Source: Chloroflexota bacterium (GTDB lineage Bacteria; Chloroflexota; Anaerolineae; Anaerolineales; Villigracilaceae). From it: 64,000 nucleotides of DNA. Of this stretch, positions 53,330 to 62,410 are shown in pieces (within the stretch, counting starts at the first letter, position 1; each line of letters opens with the position of its first letter). The stretch covers positions 21,156 to 85,155 of the forward strand of contig QMIW01000003.1 in NCBI GenBank assembly GCA_024434165.1, read 5' to 3'. Below the pieces are notes generated by a model. That model made no database searches and had not been told where the DNA came from. It saw nothing but the letters and a program-made list of their open reading frames with translations. A program made the position numbers and the translations under genes.

Positions 53330-53607
53330 TAAACCCGAGCTGCTGCCTTGGTTTCAAGAGGCTTCCCTCACCCCAAACAAGGTTATATATCCTGGGATGA
53401 CTTCCCCCTCTCCCGATGGGAGAGGGCAGGGTGAGGGCTTTGGGCGGGGAACCTAGAAAATCTATTGGAAGGTGGCAACTTGAGTTAATAAACTTTATCG
53501 GAAACAAGAAGAGAATCCGCGAAGAATATGAATGTTCACGAAAAAGCGAAAGAAATTCGTGCTTCTTCGTGAACTTCGTGGCAAAAAATAATTCCGGTGA
53601 AGTCTAA
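53330..53607. repeat. Intergenic mini-repeats
   Basis: 278 bp with no gene. It holds a perfect CCCTCTCCC-GAT-GGGAGAGGG hairpin (53406-53426) flanked by CCCTCACCCC and GGGTGAGGGC, and a second type of repeat (TTCACGAA / TTCGTGAACTTCGTGGC, about 53532-53580). The first family recurs at 58972-58991 in the broken PIN gene and, decayed, in the helicase gene at about 960-1017. Confidence 0.65.
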
Positions 53608-54042
53608 TTATTTCACCGTCAGCCAGACGCCGAACATCACCACGGTAAAGCCGACGATGCGCTGAAGGTCCATGGAGCGCTGCGCCACGCCGAGCCAGCC
53701 AAAATGGTCGAGGATGGACGCGACGAGGAGCTGCCCCGCCATCAAAGTGATCAACGCGCCTGCGGCGCCGATGCGGGGAATCATGTATCCCATGGCAGTG
53801 ATGACGACGAGACCAAACGCGCCCGCCCCCAGTGTGTACCACGGGACGCTTCGCCATTCGCCGAGCCTGTTTCCGACGACCATGAGCGGAATCAACGCCG
53901 CCAGCGCTCCGCCGATGTGAACGATGAAGACGCTTTCCAACGAGCCAAGCCGCTGGGTAATGACGCTGGACATGGGTCCCTGAAGACCGATTGCCACTCC
54001 GCCCGCCAGACCGATAAGAATGATAAAGAAGATGGGCTGCAT
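53608..54042 (-). CDS. YdcZ-type DMT family membrane protein
   Basis: 144 aa, five TM helices. Matches DUF606/YdcZ: GGVAIGLQGPMSSVITQRLGS, TMGYMIPRIGAA region and LVASILDHFGWLG with the final R.VGFTVVMFGVWLTV. Half-size EamA-like transporters of unknown substrate. Lies 9 bp after prs on the same strand, possibly co-transcribed. Confidence 0.8.
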   Translation of the reverse strand: MQPIFFIILIGLAGGVAIGLQGPMSSVITQRLGSLESVFIVHIGGALAALIPLMVVGNRLGEWRSVPWYTLGAGAFGLVVITAMGYMIPRIGAAGALITLMAGQLLVASILDHFGWLGVAQRSMDLQRIVGFTVVMFGVWLTVK

Positions 54043-54051
54043 GTGAATTCC

Positions 54052-55026
54052 TTATTCGCCGAACACGAACAGATCGCCGATGGATTCGCGGTTGAAGTTA
54101 TGCCGGATCGAATCCGCGAAGATGCTGGCAACGGGCAGCACCGTGAGTTTGGGATGCCGCTTCTCGACCGGGAGATGAACCGTATCGGTGGTGACGATCT
54201 CGCTGATCTGCGGCACATCCGCCAGCCGTTCCAGTCCGCCGCGCGTAAACACGCCATGCGTACACATGACCAGGATGTCCTCCACGCCCTCCTCGATGAG
54301 CAGGCGGCTCAATTCCAAAATGGAACCGCCGGTGGCGATCTCGTCGTCGTACACGAGCGCGCGTTTATGTCCCTTGACCTGGCTGCCCACCAGCCCGCTG
54401 ATGCGCACTTCCGTATCCGAGATGCGCTCCTTGTTGCCCGCCGCAACCGGCAGGTTGAGGGTGCGGGCAAAGCGCGCCGCAGACTTGGCTTGTCCCATAT
54501 CCGGCGAGACGATGATGGTGCCGCTCAAATCGCGGTTTTCGAGGTACTTCCCAAAAACAGGGCGGCTGCTCAGCGGGTCCGTGGGGATGCGAAAGAAGCC
54601 ATGCACCTGCGGCGAGTGGAACATCATGCTCATCACATGCGTCGCGCCGGAGGTCTTCAACAAGTCCGCAACGAGGCGGGCGGTAATGGAGATGCGCGGC
54701 GCGTCCTTTTTATCCGAACGTCCGAAGGAATAATACGGGATGATGGCGTGAATCTCCGAAGCGGCGGCGTCGCGCGCAATGTCGAGCATCATCAGCAGTT
54801 CCATCAGGTGGTCGTTGACCGGGTCCGACAGCGACTGGACGATGTACACCCGGCGGTAGCGGACACTCGCCCCCAGTTGGATGTATAAATTGTCGTTGCT
54901 GAAGCGCTTGACGTGAGTCGCATCCAGCGGGACGCCAAGTTCGGCGGCGATGCTCGAAGCGAGCGATTGGTTCGAGCTTCCGCTGAAGAAGCGGACTTCA
55001 TCGGCGGGGATCGTGCGTTTGATCAT
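54052..55026 (-). CDS. prs: Ribose-phosphate pyrophosphokinase
   Basis: 324 aa. Converts ribose 5-phosphate and ATP to PRPP for nucleotide, His and Trp synthesis. Visible motifs: FSNDNLYIQLGASVRYRRVYIVQS (ATP/flexible loop region), PYYSFGRSDKK, and the PRPP loop VYDDEIATGGS. Length is typical (about 315 aa). The usual RQDRK loop reads GRSDKKDAP, a variant seen in archaeal-like Prs. Cytoplasmic. Confidence 0.93.
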   Translation of the reverse strand: MIKRTIPADEVRFFSGSSNQSLASSIAAELGVPLDATHVKRFSNDNLYIQLGASVRYRRVYIVQSLSDPVNDHLMELLMMLDIARDAAASEIHAIIPYYSFGRSDKKDAPRISITARLVADLLKTSGATHVMSMMFHSPQVHGFFRIPTDPLSSRPVFGKYLENRDLSGTIIVSPDMGQAKSAARFARTLNLPVAAGNKERISDTEVRISGLVGSQVKGHKRALVYDDEIATGGSILELSRLLIEEGVEDILVMCTHGVFTRGGLERLADVPQISEIVTTDTVHLPVEKRHPKLTVLPVASIFADSIRHNFNRESIGDLFVFGE

Positions 55027-55108
55027 GCCTTCCTCCGTAGGTTCGATTTGCGTGCCGGATTATCGCACAGACTTCGGTTTTCCAGCCCGTTCAGACCATG
55101 CAATTTTA

Positions 55109-55777
55109 TTATTTGCCGAACTGCAGCGCCGCACCGGTGACGATTGCAATCTGTCCCAGATGGTAGGCGGCAATGTTATAGATTCGTCCGTGTTGAATGG
55201 GCGTCACAAATTTGTTCCACGCCAGGACGACATCCGAAAGATAAAAGAGAAGCGCGCCCAGGCTGACCAGCAGCGAGGCGCCCGCCCCCCAGGTGAGGTC
55301 GGGTAGTTTGATCATGGCGGAAAGCAGCATGAGCGAGATGACGGCGCTGTAAACGATGACCGGGAGTCTGAGGCGGTTCTGTCCCTTCGCGGCGAGCGCG
55401 GAAAGGATGCGGTTGATCACCCGCACGCCGCCCCATCCGATCATCACCGCCAGAATCAGCCCCCAGGACGTCAACCCCGGCAATGGGATGTTGAACCCGA
55501 TCACATAGGCGAGATGCGCGAGCAGGAACGCCGTCAGACCGGCGAGAAAAAACCGGTCCAGCGAAAGCATCAGGAGGACATCCCCGGTGAGCGAGAACAG
55601 AATCCCCAAGCCGAACCAAAACAGCGCGCCTTCCAACCCGGCGGAGACGGATAAGCCGGCGAAAAGAACGACCATGACAGCGGGCTTGACGATCGTCTCA
55701 AGCCGTTTCCAGTTTTTCCACAAAGCCAACGATTCGAGCGCGGCAAACAGCAGGGCGGCAATAGAAAAGTACCACAT
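55109..55777 (-). CDS. YhhN/TMEM86-family membrane protein
   Basis: 222 aa from ATG 55777 (MWYFSIAAL), with an AGGAG ribosome binding site; the frame extends upstream without support. Seven to eight TM helices with the YhhN signature LGILFSLTGDVLLML and YHLGQIAIVTGA. Related eukaryotic TMEM86 proteins are lysoplasmalogenases; activity in bacteria is little known. Confidence 0.8.
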   Translation of the reverse strand: MWYFSIAALLFAALESLALWKNWKRLETIVKPAVMVVLFAGLSVSAGLEGALFWFGLGILFSLTGDVLLMLSLDRFFLAGLTAFLLAHLAYVIGFNIPLPGLTSWGLILAVMIGWGGVRVINRILSALAAKGQNRLRLPVIVYSAVISLMLLSAMIKLPDLTWGAGASLLVSLGALLFYLSDVVLAWNKFVTPIQHGRIYNIAAYHLGQIAIVTGAALQFGK

Positions 55778-55839
55778 GGTTTCTCCTGCAATCATCGTAC
55801 CATAAAGGGACGCCCGTCCTTTGATGTTATACTGCGGAC

Positions 55840-56259
55840 ATGGCAACGCATCACGTTCATCTCGATTGGGACCACGACCAAAAATTCATCCTCAAAGACA
55901 GAGACCACTATCCGGTCGCCATGAGAAAGCCGGACGGCGTGAGCGGTTCGGACCTGCTCCCCATGGCGCTGATCGGCTGCGTATCGTACGATGTGGTCGA
56001 GATTCTGGTCAAACAACGGCAGGATTTGCACGAACTCAAGGTCCGCGCCGAAGCAACCCAGGACGACACCCCGCCCTGGCGCTTTCGCAAGATCCACATG
56101 CTTTTTCAAGCCGTCGGCAGGGGTATTGACCCGGAGAAAGTCCGCAGGGCGATTCAACTAAGCGCGGAAAAATACTGCTCAGTCTACGCCACATTGAAGG
56201 ACGCGGTCGAGATCACGAACGAAGTGGAGGTCGTGGAGGCGCAGTCCGCCGCTGAATAA
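55840..56259 (+). CDS. OsmC-family peroxiredoxin-like protein
   Basis: 139 aa. Conserved cysteines in ALIGCVSYDV and KYCSVYATL, the two redox Cys of OsmC/Ohr proteins, and the beta-domain with LKVRAEATQDD. Reduces organic or fatty-acid hydroperoxides. Divergent from yhhN. Confidence 0.88.
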   Translation: MATHHVHLDWDHDQKFILKDRDHYPVAMRKPDGVSGSDLLPMALIGCVSYDVVEILVKQRQDLHELKVRAEATQDDTPPWRFRKIHMLFQAVGRGIDPEKVRRAIQLSAEKYCSVYATLKDAVEITNEVEVVEAQSAAE

Positions 56260-56363
56260 CTCACCTTGCGCGGCAGGGGTGCCCCTTTCTTGCAGATTGG
56301 CTGCCGGATTTACCCAAACGGGTCGCCCCTGCGACGAAATCGTGCAAGGCGGGTGAACAAGAT

Positions 56364-56395
56364 AAATCCCCTTCTCCCTGCGAAGAAGGGGATTT
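56364..56395. terminator. Bidirectional terminator between convergent genes
   Basis: 11-bp stem AAATCCCCTTC/GAAGGGGATTT (56364-56374 and 56385-56395) with T and A tails. Serves the OsmC gene (+) and the methyltransferase gene (-). Confidence 0.85.
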
Positions 56396-56414
56396 TTGAT
56401 TTTCGGATTATCCG

Positions 56415-57524
56415 TTACGGGGTAAGGCGGTAGAAGCGGAAGAAGAAATGTTCGATGGGCAGGATCTCCAGTTTGCTGAAACCGGCAGCCTCGGCATATT
56501 TGCGAAGCGTATCGGCGCGCATCACCGTGCCGGTGCCTGCCGCGTTGGGGTCCGTCATGCCGACGGGCAGACAGTGCAAAATACTCCAGCCGTACATCAT
56601 CCATTCGACGTCGTTGCCGGTCGGGGTGAATTCATCGCCAACGCGCTCATCCACGATCAACACCGTGCCATCCTTTTTGACCAGCCTGCGCATGGTCGCC
56701 AACGCGCCGACCGGGTCGTTCATATCGTGAACAGCCTCGAAGGCGGTTACGAGGTCGTACTGTCCGGCAAGCGAAGGATCGCTCGCATCGCGCACCTCGA
56801 AGCGGACTCGTTCCGCCAGCCCGGTTCGGATTGCGTTCTCTTTGGCGCGTTCGATGGAGGGCGCATCCAGGTCGAAGCCGTCCACAGAAATCTTTGGATA
56901 GCCGCGCGCCATACCCAGGCTCGACCACCCGTACCCCACGCCGATATCCGCCACGCGCGCGGGCGGTCCCACCAGCAGGCGGGCATGGACATCCGGGATG
57001 GCGGGAAGCCACTCGGCGGGCAGTTGATGCCAGAAGGCGGGATAATTGATCGCCGCCTGACCTTCGCGCAGATCGGTCCCATACGCTTCGAACGGGACCC
57101 CGCCGCCGCTGCGGTAGGCATCGAGCACATCCTGCAGCGGGTGCACCGCGCCGACCAAAAGCTGCGCAAGCGGAGCCATGTAATTCAGGCTTCCGTTTTC
57201 GGTCAACGGCTCAACGTGACCCGGCGGCAGGGAAAAACGGCGGGCGTGCGCGCCATGGTTGACATTTTCGACGTTGAGAATTCCGGCAACGGTCTGTTGT
57301 TCGAGCCACTCGCGGATGTACCGCTCATGCGTGCCGGTGTGCGCGGCGAGTTCCGCCGGCGTGCAGGATCCCTTCTCGGCGAGCGCGCGGTAGAGGTTGA
57401 GTTTGTCCCCGATGTAAATCGAAAACAAACTGAACGCGCCCGCGGCGGATTGGAGAAAACGCTCGATGAACGCATCCCGCTGACCGGCTATTGCCTCTTC
57501 GGACATGCCATGAATAGTGGACAT
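56415..57524 (-). CDS. SAM-dependent methyltransferase with winged-helix head
   Basis: 369 aa. An N-terminal winged-helix/dimerisation domain (about 20-110, AGAFSLFSIYIGDKLNLYRALA, TPAELAAHTGTHERYIREWL) and a Rossmann methyltransferase: VADIGVGYGWSS (SAM motif I), VDGFDLDAPS, YDLVTAFEAVHDM, DGTVLIVDERVGDEF. This plan resembles O-methyltransferases and UbiE-like enzymes of small-molecule metabolism. Substrate unknown. Confidence 0.8.
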   Translation of the reverse strand: MSTIHGMSEEAIAGQRDAFIERFLQSAAGAFSLFSIYIGDKLNLYRALAEKGSCTPAELAAHTGTHERYIREWLEQQTVAGILNVENVNHGAHARRFSLPPGHVEPLTENGSLNYMAPLAQLLVGAVHPLQDVLDAYRSGGGVPFEAYGTDLREGQAAINYPAFWHQLPAEWLPAIPDVHARLLVGPPARVADIGVGYGWSSLGMARGYPKISVDGFDLDAPSIERAKENAIRTGLAERVRFEVRDASDPSLAGQYDLVTAFEAVHDMNDPVGALATMRRLVKKDGTVLIVDERVGDEFTPTGNDVEWMMYGWSILHCLPVGMTDPNAAGTGTVMRADTLRKYAEAAGFSKLEILPIEHFFFRFYRLTP

Positions 57525-57729
57525 ATAAATCTCCTAACCAATAAAATTATCGTCACATTATATAAAGTCTGTCCATGAAATCAAGCATGACAAAAGTTAT
57601 CCGCGATTTACATAAAATGGGCGCAAAACCGCCAAATATAGCGTCATTCAAACCAATTCCACGGCATATCTGGGTGGTATTGCGCCAGTCCCATCCTCCC
57701 TTACCTTGGTTGGGGCTGCCTCGCAAAGG

Positions 57730-58494
57730 TCATGACCCGAAGCGCGTCTGCGGGTTGACGAACAGATAATAGAACGCGATTCCGCCGCTGTAGGCCAGCA
57801 CCGCCAGATAGACGATCAGGTTGATATAACGCGCGGGGTCCACTGTTTCGAACATCATGAAGAACGGCAGGATCAGCGTCAGGTCGTATGCCAGGAAACT
57901 CAACAATTGACCCAGCGCATTCCCCCAAACCGGGCGGTATAAACCATAAAGGAAGTAAAAGGCGTCCCCGAGGAAGATACAGCCAAAAATCACGGACGAA
58001 TTGGGGTTCAACGTCCATGGAAAGACGGGCAGGCGTAAAACCAACGCCCCGCCCGCCAAAACAAGCGCGGCGGCGAACATCCCGAAGGAAATTTTTACCA
58101 GGGCGGGCGTGGGGCGCAAGTCGGTCAACGGAAGTTTACGGCTCCACAAAAACGCCGCACCGCTGACGAGCGCCATCAAAACGGATGCGATTCCGAACCC
58201 CAAAAGTTCCGAACGTCCCTGAGAGGCGCGGTCGAAAAAGTAAACCGCCGTCGTCAGGGCGATCACAAAGATATTGAGCGAACCCGCCGGCAGCGCGCCC
58301 AATTCCCCCGTCCAGCCGATCCAGACCATCGCCGCGCTGACTGCGGCAAGGATCGAGCCAACAAACAGGTATGAATAGCGTCCATCCTCCCAGGGCCAGA
58401 TACTGAGCGCCAGCGGAACGCGGAAGATAAAGCCGAGCGCCAAAGCGAGAACGAACAGACCGCCGATCAAGACCAAAGAGCGAATAAGTTTCAT
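57730..58494 (-). CDS. Seven-TM hypothetical membrane protein
   Basis: 254 aa from ATG 58494 (MKLIRSLVL) with a GGAG ribosome binding site. About seven TM helices with no charged catalytic motif; VFPWTLNPNSSVIFGCIFLGDAFYFL is the most distinctive part. Family not recognised. The 205-bp gap to the methyltransferase gene holds nothing I can call. Confidence 0.65.
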   Translation of the reverse strand: MKLIRSLVLIGGLFVLALALGFIFRVPLALSIWPWEDGRYSYLFVGSILAAVSAAMVWIGWTGELGALPAGSLNIFVIALTTAVYFFDRASQGRSELLGFGIASVLMALVSGAAFLWSRKLPLTDLRPTPALVKISFGMFAAALVLAGGALVLRLPVFPWTLNPNSSVIFGCIFLGDAFYFLYGLYRPVWGNALGQLLSFLAYDLTLILPFFMMFETVDPARYINLIVYLAVLAYSGGIAFYYLFVNPQTRFGS

Positions 58495-58646
58495 GGAATC
58501 TCCGGGTTGTAATGTCGCCATTAATAACACCACCGCCGGGGCGGCGGTTCAAAGGGTAAAAGGCTCAGCAGAGATTGCGATGGCGGCGCCTATCAGGAAG
58601 CGGTCCCCCGCACACGCCGGTTATGACGTTTGGCTAAATTGGTGTT

Positions 58647-59015
58647 TTACTTCCTCCGTTTCAGCCATTCCACCTTTGCCAATTCAATGACAAAGGCATC
58701 TGCGTACGAAACAGGATGATTTGCTTTGATGTGCGCTGCATCTAAAACGGCCTGGTCATCTGCTGGGAGCACTTCCATGGAGAGGCTTTGGATTACAGCC
58801 AGAGCATCCTGTGCGCGGCCCAGCCCGTAATTTCTTTCGAGGTTGTATAACACTTCTTCCAAATTGATAATGGACATGTAAATATGGCACTTCCCCTTTT
58901 CACCATCAGCCAAATTCTCTCGGACTCTTTGCGCCGCAGGCTCGCCATCGCGGACTCCCGTCAAAAGGCACCCCTCTCCACTTGGAGAGGGAACGGGGGT
59001 GAGGTCCAAACACAA
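58647..59015 (-). pseudogene. Truncated PIN-domain (VapC-like) gene
   Basis: The core (about 58650-58960) encodes a PIN-domain pattern: EPAAQRVRENLADG, IYMSIINLEEVLYN, LGRAQDALAVIQSLSMEVLPADDQAVLDAAHIKANHPVSYADAFVIELAK. The N-terminal strand with the first catalytic Asp is missing: the frame upstream of GVRDGEP is the mini-repeat at 58972-58991. The C-terminal strand with the last acidic residue is also replaced (VEWLKRRK, stop). No antitoxin gene is next to it. A dead toxin gene. Confidence 0.65.
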
Positions 59016-59085
59016 CCCCTCCCCAACCCTGCCACTTCGCTCCGCTTCGGGTACGATGTCCCCGAGCGGGGAGGGAGTTGAACTA
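58972..59085. repeat. Two mini-repeat units in the PIN gene flank
   Basis: CCCTCTCC-ACTT-GGAGAGGG (58972-58991) in a TGGACCTCACCCC-type context, the same family as 53406-53426, followed by a second GC-rich unit of another kind (CCCCTCCCC...GGGGAGGG, about 59018-59078). Confidence 0.6.
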
Positions 59086-59278
59086 ATCTTGAATCAAAAA
59101 AAATGACTTGGAAACTCAGCGTCTATTTACCGAACGGCAACCAAAGCAACACTCTCTCCTGAAGGGGGTCCAAGCGGACATTGGATCACTAAGTTTATCA
59201 GGGGGAGGTCCCTCGCCCCGCCAGCCCAAGGGCGGATGGGTTTCCTTCCTCGCCGAGACCTGTCTAGCGTGCTACTTA
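59086..59278. other. Intergenic DNA right of the repeats
   Basis: No credible gene or terminator between the repeats and the caspase-kinase stop. Short GC-rich words only. Confidence 0.4.
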
Positions 59279-61498
59279 TTATCTTTCGAGTATTTCAACG
59301 ATACGCTTAATTATTTGTGAGACTCTCACAGAGGATGAATAATTCAGCTTTATGTTCTTGATATGAATGAATGTTTCATATTGCCCAGATTTACCAGCAA
59401 CTCTTGTCGCTTCGGGAAATGGCTCAAGTGCATCATCGATTCTTCTGGAGAGAATCATTCTCGCCTTCTCGTGTGTCAGATCATCAAATGTAAGTTTTTC
59501 TTGAAGGGATAATTGGAAAACTAAGTTTACAAAGGATTTTCTGTCTGTATCCTTGACTTCAATGTGTATGCCAGTCCGTTCGCTTTTGGAATAATAACTG
59601 GTTAAATTTTTAGAGGTATCTGTCTCTAACAATCCCAAAATTTCATATTTAACTTGAAACAGGAACTCATCACTGGTTAGTATTTTTTCTGTGCTCGCTT
59701 CTGATAGCAAATGAAGGATTTCATGAATTTCCTGCCAAATTTGCTCAAAATCAACAAACCTATCAGATGGTTTTGCTTGTGAACATCTTTTGTAGATTCC
59801 AAGAAACTTATCTGCGGCCTTTCCACTTGGCCAATCCTTGATTTGAGCTGCGAGCGCCTTTTGATTTTGTTCTAAGCCACTTGGGATGGGATCGCTCTTT
59901 GTAATTAGGAAATAAGCTAATTGACCAAAGGCATAAATGTCTGTGGTTTTAGCATGTGATATCGACGCCCCAGGTTGTGTAAATTGCTCTGGCGCAGCAT
60001 AAGCAAAAGCCCCGATTCCAACTTTGGTCACATGGGACGCTGCCGAAAACCATGCTAAATCAAAATCCGTTAGAAAAGGTATCCATTGATTTGAATTATA
60101 TTCATACCGCATTAGAATATTCTCGGGTTTTACATCCCGATGCACAACACCTTTGTTGTGCGCATGTCTTAATGTATCTACAATGTCAAGCATGTGATGT
60201 AGCTTTTCCTGAAGTGTTTGTTCAATTCCCGTGAAATCTCGTAAATTTGGACCGTCAATGTAATCCATATAGAAACCAATAGGCACTTCAGTAAAATCTG
60301 CCACTTTTACAACTTGATGATGATCTAAACGTCTCATTGCCTGATACCCCCTCCGAAATCTAGTTAATTTGTCCTCCAATTCTAATTCTTGAGAGTGATA
60401 AGCTTTATATGCGAGAAATTCGTTGTTGGGCAATTGGACTTTCCACACTGTGCCAAATGTTCCCGAGCCAATTTTGTCGACGATTAATCCTTTTTGAATC
60501 TTGATACCTGTATATAAACTTCCTAAGCGAGAAAGCTCTGCATTGGCCCTTTGAATGGCGCGTTTAAATTCTTTGTTCGCCTTTAAAGTTTTGTGCTCAG
60601 CCGTTTTTTGTCTTTGCCAATCGAGTACTATACTAAGTTGAGTACAAGCACTGTTAAATCCAGAGTTCCTCCATTCCTCATCTGCAATAGATTTGGATGT
60701 TTCACTTAGATATTCATCCATCAATTCATGGGCTTTTTTCTCAATTCTATTTGTCTCATTAGGAGATATTTCAGTTTGAGTAGCAGGGAATCCCTTTCCA
60801 ATTACAATACGACCCGATATATCTCCACTAAGAACTGGGGTCTGGATATGTATTTTTTCAAAAGCACTGCTTATGTGTTCATACAAACTAGTGGGGGTAA
60901 TATTTCCATCTTGATTCGCAGCTTCTCCAAGCAGACCATTTAACAAATGGAGAGTAAATAAACCATGCCCTTCTTTTGATAACTCCATTGCGGATTCTTC
61001 TGGCTTGCAAGCAGCCAAGACAACTCTACCTTGCCCAATCTTTATTGATTGTGTAACAATATCTTTAGTTAAAGTTTTGGAAATCTTTTTGTCGCTGTTT
61101 CTTAGTTTTGCAATACCAGAATGGCAGCAATCTAAAATCAAAATGAAAGATGTTGTTGGTTTTGATCTTGCTTGGATTAACTTATTGAGCAAATCTAAAT
61201 TCAAACCTGGGTCTTCTAGCTCTGAATAATCATGGGTTACAAGATATCCTCCTAAATCTGTAACCGCCCCATGACCAGAAAAATAAAAGATTGCTATTTC
61301 GGGGTCGCCTGAAAGTAATCTATCTATCCCTTGCCTAATAAATTGCAGCGTTGCTTTTTCATTAGTGCATACTTCTACATCATATTCATAGTAATCAGGC
61401 TCGCGCAAGAGTTGTGCAACCTCTTCCGCATCCTTCACACATGCATCTAGAGGATTGTTTTTATAATTATCAATTCCAACAATGAAAGCCTTTTTCAT
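59279..61498 (-). CDS. Caspase-like protease fused to Ser/Thr kinase
   Basis: 739 aa from ATG 61498 (MKKAFIVGIDNYK), which has GGAG eight bases upstream. Residues 1-235 are a C14/caspase-like p20 fold: FYFSGHGA (His76) and LILDCCHSG (Cys125), both catalytic residues present. A helical linker follows, then a Hanks-type kinase (about 338-620): GSGTFGTV loop, Lys365, HRDVKPEN, DFD in place of DFG, and GAFAYAAPEQ. The last ~110 residues are unrecognised. No TM segment. AT-rich against its GC-rich surroundings and flanked by decayed toxin genes. Bacterial caspase-like proteases often kill the cell in phage defence; kinase control of the protease within one chain is plausible but inferred. Confidence 0.85.
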   Translation of the reverse strand: MKKAFIVGIDNYKNNPLDACVKDAEEVAQLLREPDYYEYDVEVCTNEKATLQFIRQGIDRLLSGDPEIAIFYFSGHGAVTDLGGYLVTHDYSELEDPGLNLDLLNKLIQARSKPTTSFILILDCCHSGIAKLRNSDKKISKTLTKDIVTQSIKIGQGRVVLAACKPEESAMELSKEGHGLFTLHLLNGLLGEAANQDGNITPTSLYEHISSAFEKIHIQTPVLSGDISGRIVIGKGFPATQTEISPNETNRIEKKAHELMDEYLSETSKSIADEEWRNSGFNSACTQLSIVLDWQRQKTAEHKTLKANKEFKRAIQRANAELSRLGSLYTGIKIQKGLIVDKIGSGTFGTVWKVQLPNNEFLAYKAYHSQELELEDKLTRFRRGYQAMRRLDHHQVVKVADFTEVPIGFYMDYIDGPNLRDFTGIEQTLQEKLHHMLDIVDTLRHAHNKGVVHRDVKPENILMRYEYNSNQWIPFLTDFDLAWFSAASHVTKVGIGAFAYAAPEQFTQPGASISHAKTTDIYAFGQLAYFLITKSDPIPSGLEQNQKALAAQIKDWPSGKAADKFLGIYKRCSQAKPSDRFVDFEQIWQEIHEILHLLSEASTEKILTSDEFLFQVKYEILGLLETDTSKNLTSYYSKSERTGIHIEVKDTDRKSFVNLVFQLSLQEKLTFDDLTHEKARMILSRRIDDALEPFPEATRVAGKSGQYETFIHIKNIKLNYSSSVRVSQIIKRIVEILER

Positions 61499-61574
61499 TT
61501 TAGTTACTCCATTGTCTCTCAAGATTACTAAAGCAAAACAGATAAACGCATTATAGGGCTTTTTAAGTAATCCT

Positions 61575-61922
61575 TCAATGTTTGATATCGATGGACGGCT
61601 GCCCCCGACGCTGTCCCAAGATCACCGACAACTCTGCAAACCGACTCACCACCTTCGCCGCGGAAGGAGGACGCTCCATCACTTCGCTCCCAACTTCTCT
61701 CTCACAAATTTCCTCACGATACCAGCCGCGGCGTAAGCCGCCTGTGCCTGATCCTTTTTTGTCGTTTTCCTGCAACACGGCTTTGGGATACTTCTCGGCG
61801 CACTGCTGGGCATGAAAACAGACCGCGTCGTAATTCGGGGATTTGCGCGCCCGCAGTTCGCGACCCCCCGTGAGAAAATCGCCCTCCGCTTTCGACACCC
61901 ACTCAGCGACTGCTGGCTTCAT
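61575..61922 (-). pseudogene. hepT: Decayed HEPN (HepT-like) toxin gene
   Basis: Starts at ATG 61922 (MKPAVAEWVSKAEGDF), overlapping the MNT gene by 20 bp. The first ~45 residues match HEPN proteins (PNYDAVCFHAQQCAEKYPKAVL). After an A7 run the frame shifts: the true C-terminus (KDQAQAAYAAAGIVRKFVREKLGAK, stop at 61679) is in another frame, and about 50 middle residues are missing. The open frame instead runs on into a copy of the gcvT end. Confidence 0.6.
61636..61682. repeat. 47-bp direct repeat, copy 1
   Basis: Identical at 46 of 47 bases to 62421-62467, which is the 3' end of gcvT (encoding MERPPSAAKVVSRFA). The two copies bracket the MNT/HEPN pair. Confidence 0.75.
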
Positions 61923-62262
61923 ACAACACCTTGCCCTCTTTGAGCATGTCACGCAGGAACCAATCCCCCATCTTCACGCGCTCCTTCAATTGTTTTTCGG
62001 TATACACCACTAAATCAAGCCCAAACATGACCCCAAGATGACGGCGCATGTCCAGCGATTGTTTGCCCTGCTTGTCTGATGTCTTCATCACGACCAGCAA
62101 ATCCACGTCGCTTTCGGGGCGAGGATTCCCGCGTGCGTACGAGCCGAACAGGATGATCTTCTGCGGCTTGAACTCTTCCACAATCTGCTCCACCACCTGG
62201 TCAATGGCTTTCTGTGGAATCCGCTTGCGCTTGTCAATCGTTGGGACGTTTACGACAACCAT
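61903..62262 (-). CDS. mntA: MNT-type minimal nucleotidyltransferase (antitoxin)
   Basis: 119 aa from ATG 62262 (MVVVNVPTIDKRK). Pol-beta-like nucleotidyltransferase motif GSYARGNPRPESDVDLLVV with the catalytic Asp pair, then LDLVVYTEKQL. MNT proteins inactivate HEPN toxins by AMP transfer. Here the partner is decayed, so it may be an orphan. Confidence 0.8.
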   Translation of the reverse strand: MVVVNVPTIDKRKRIPQKAIDQVVEQIVEEFKPQKIILFGSYARGNPRPESDVDLLVVMKTSDKQGKQSLDMRRHLGVMFGLDLVVYTEKQLKERVKMGDWFLRDMLKEGKVLYEASSR

Positions 62263-62410
62263 CGTAAGGCAATTATACAGCGTCTTTGAATCATTCAGAG
62301 ATTGCCGCGCTCGCAATGGTATAAAAACAATTGAGACGGCGCCCCACCCCTGACACCGTCCCAATCTCCAGTCTCCAGTCTCTAATCTCTAATTACAACT
62401 TACCACTTAC

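Noticed and set aside
53704..54888. 394-aa plus-strand frame opposite ydcZ and prs
   Set aside because: It spans two recognised genes on the other strand; His/Arg/Asp-rich shadow.
56448..57578. 376-aa plus-strand frame opposite the methyltransferase gene
   Set aside because: Shadow of a gene with intact SAM motifs.
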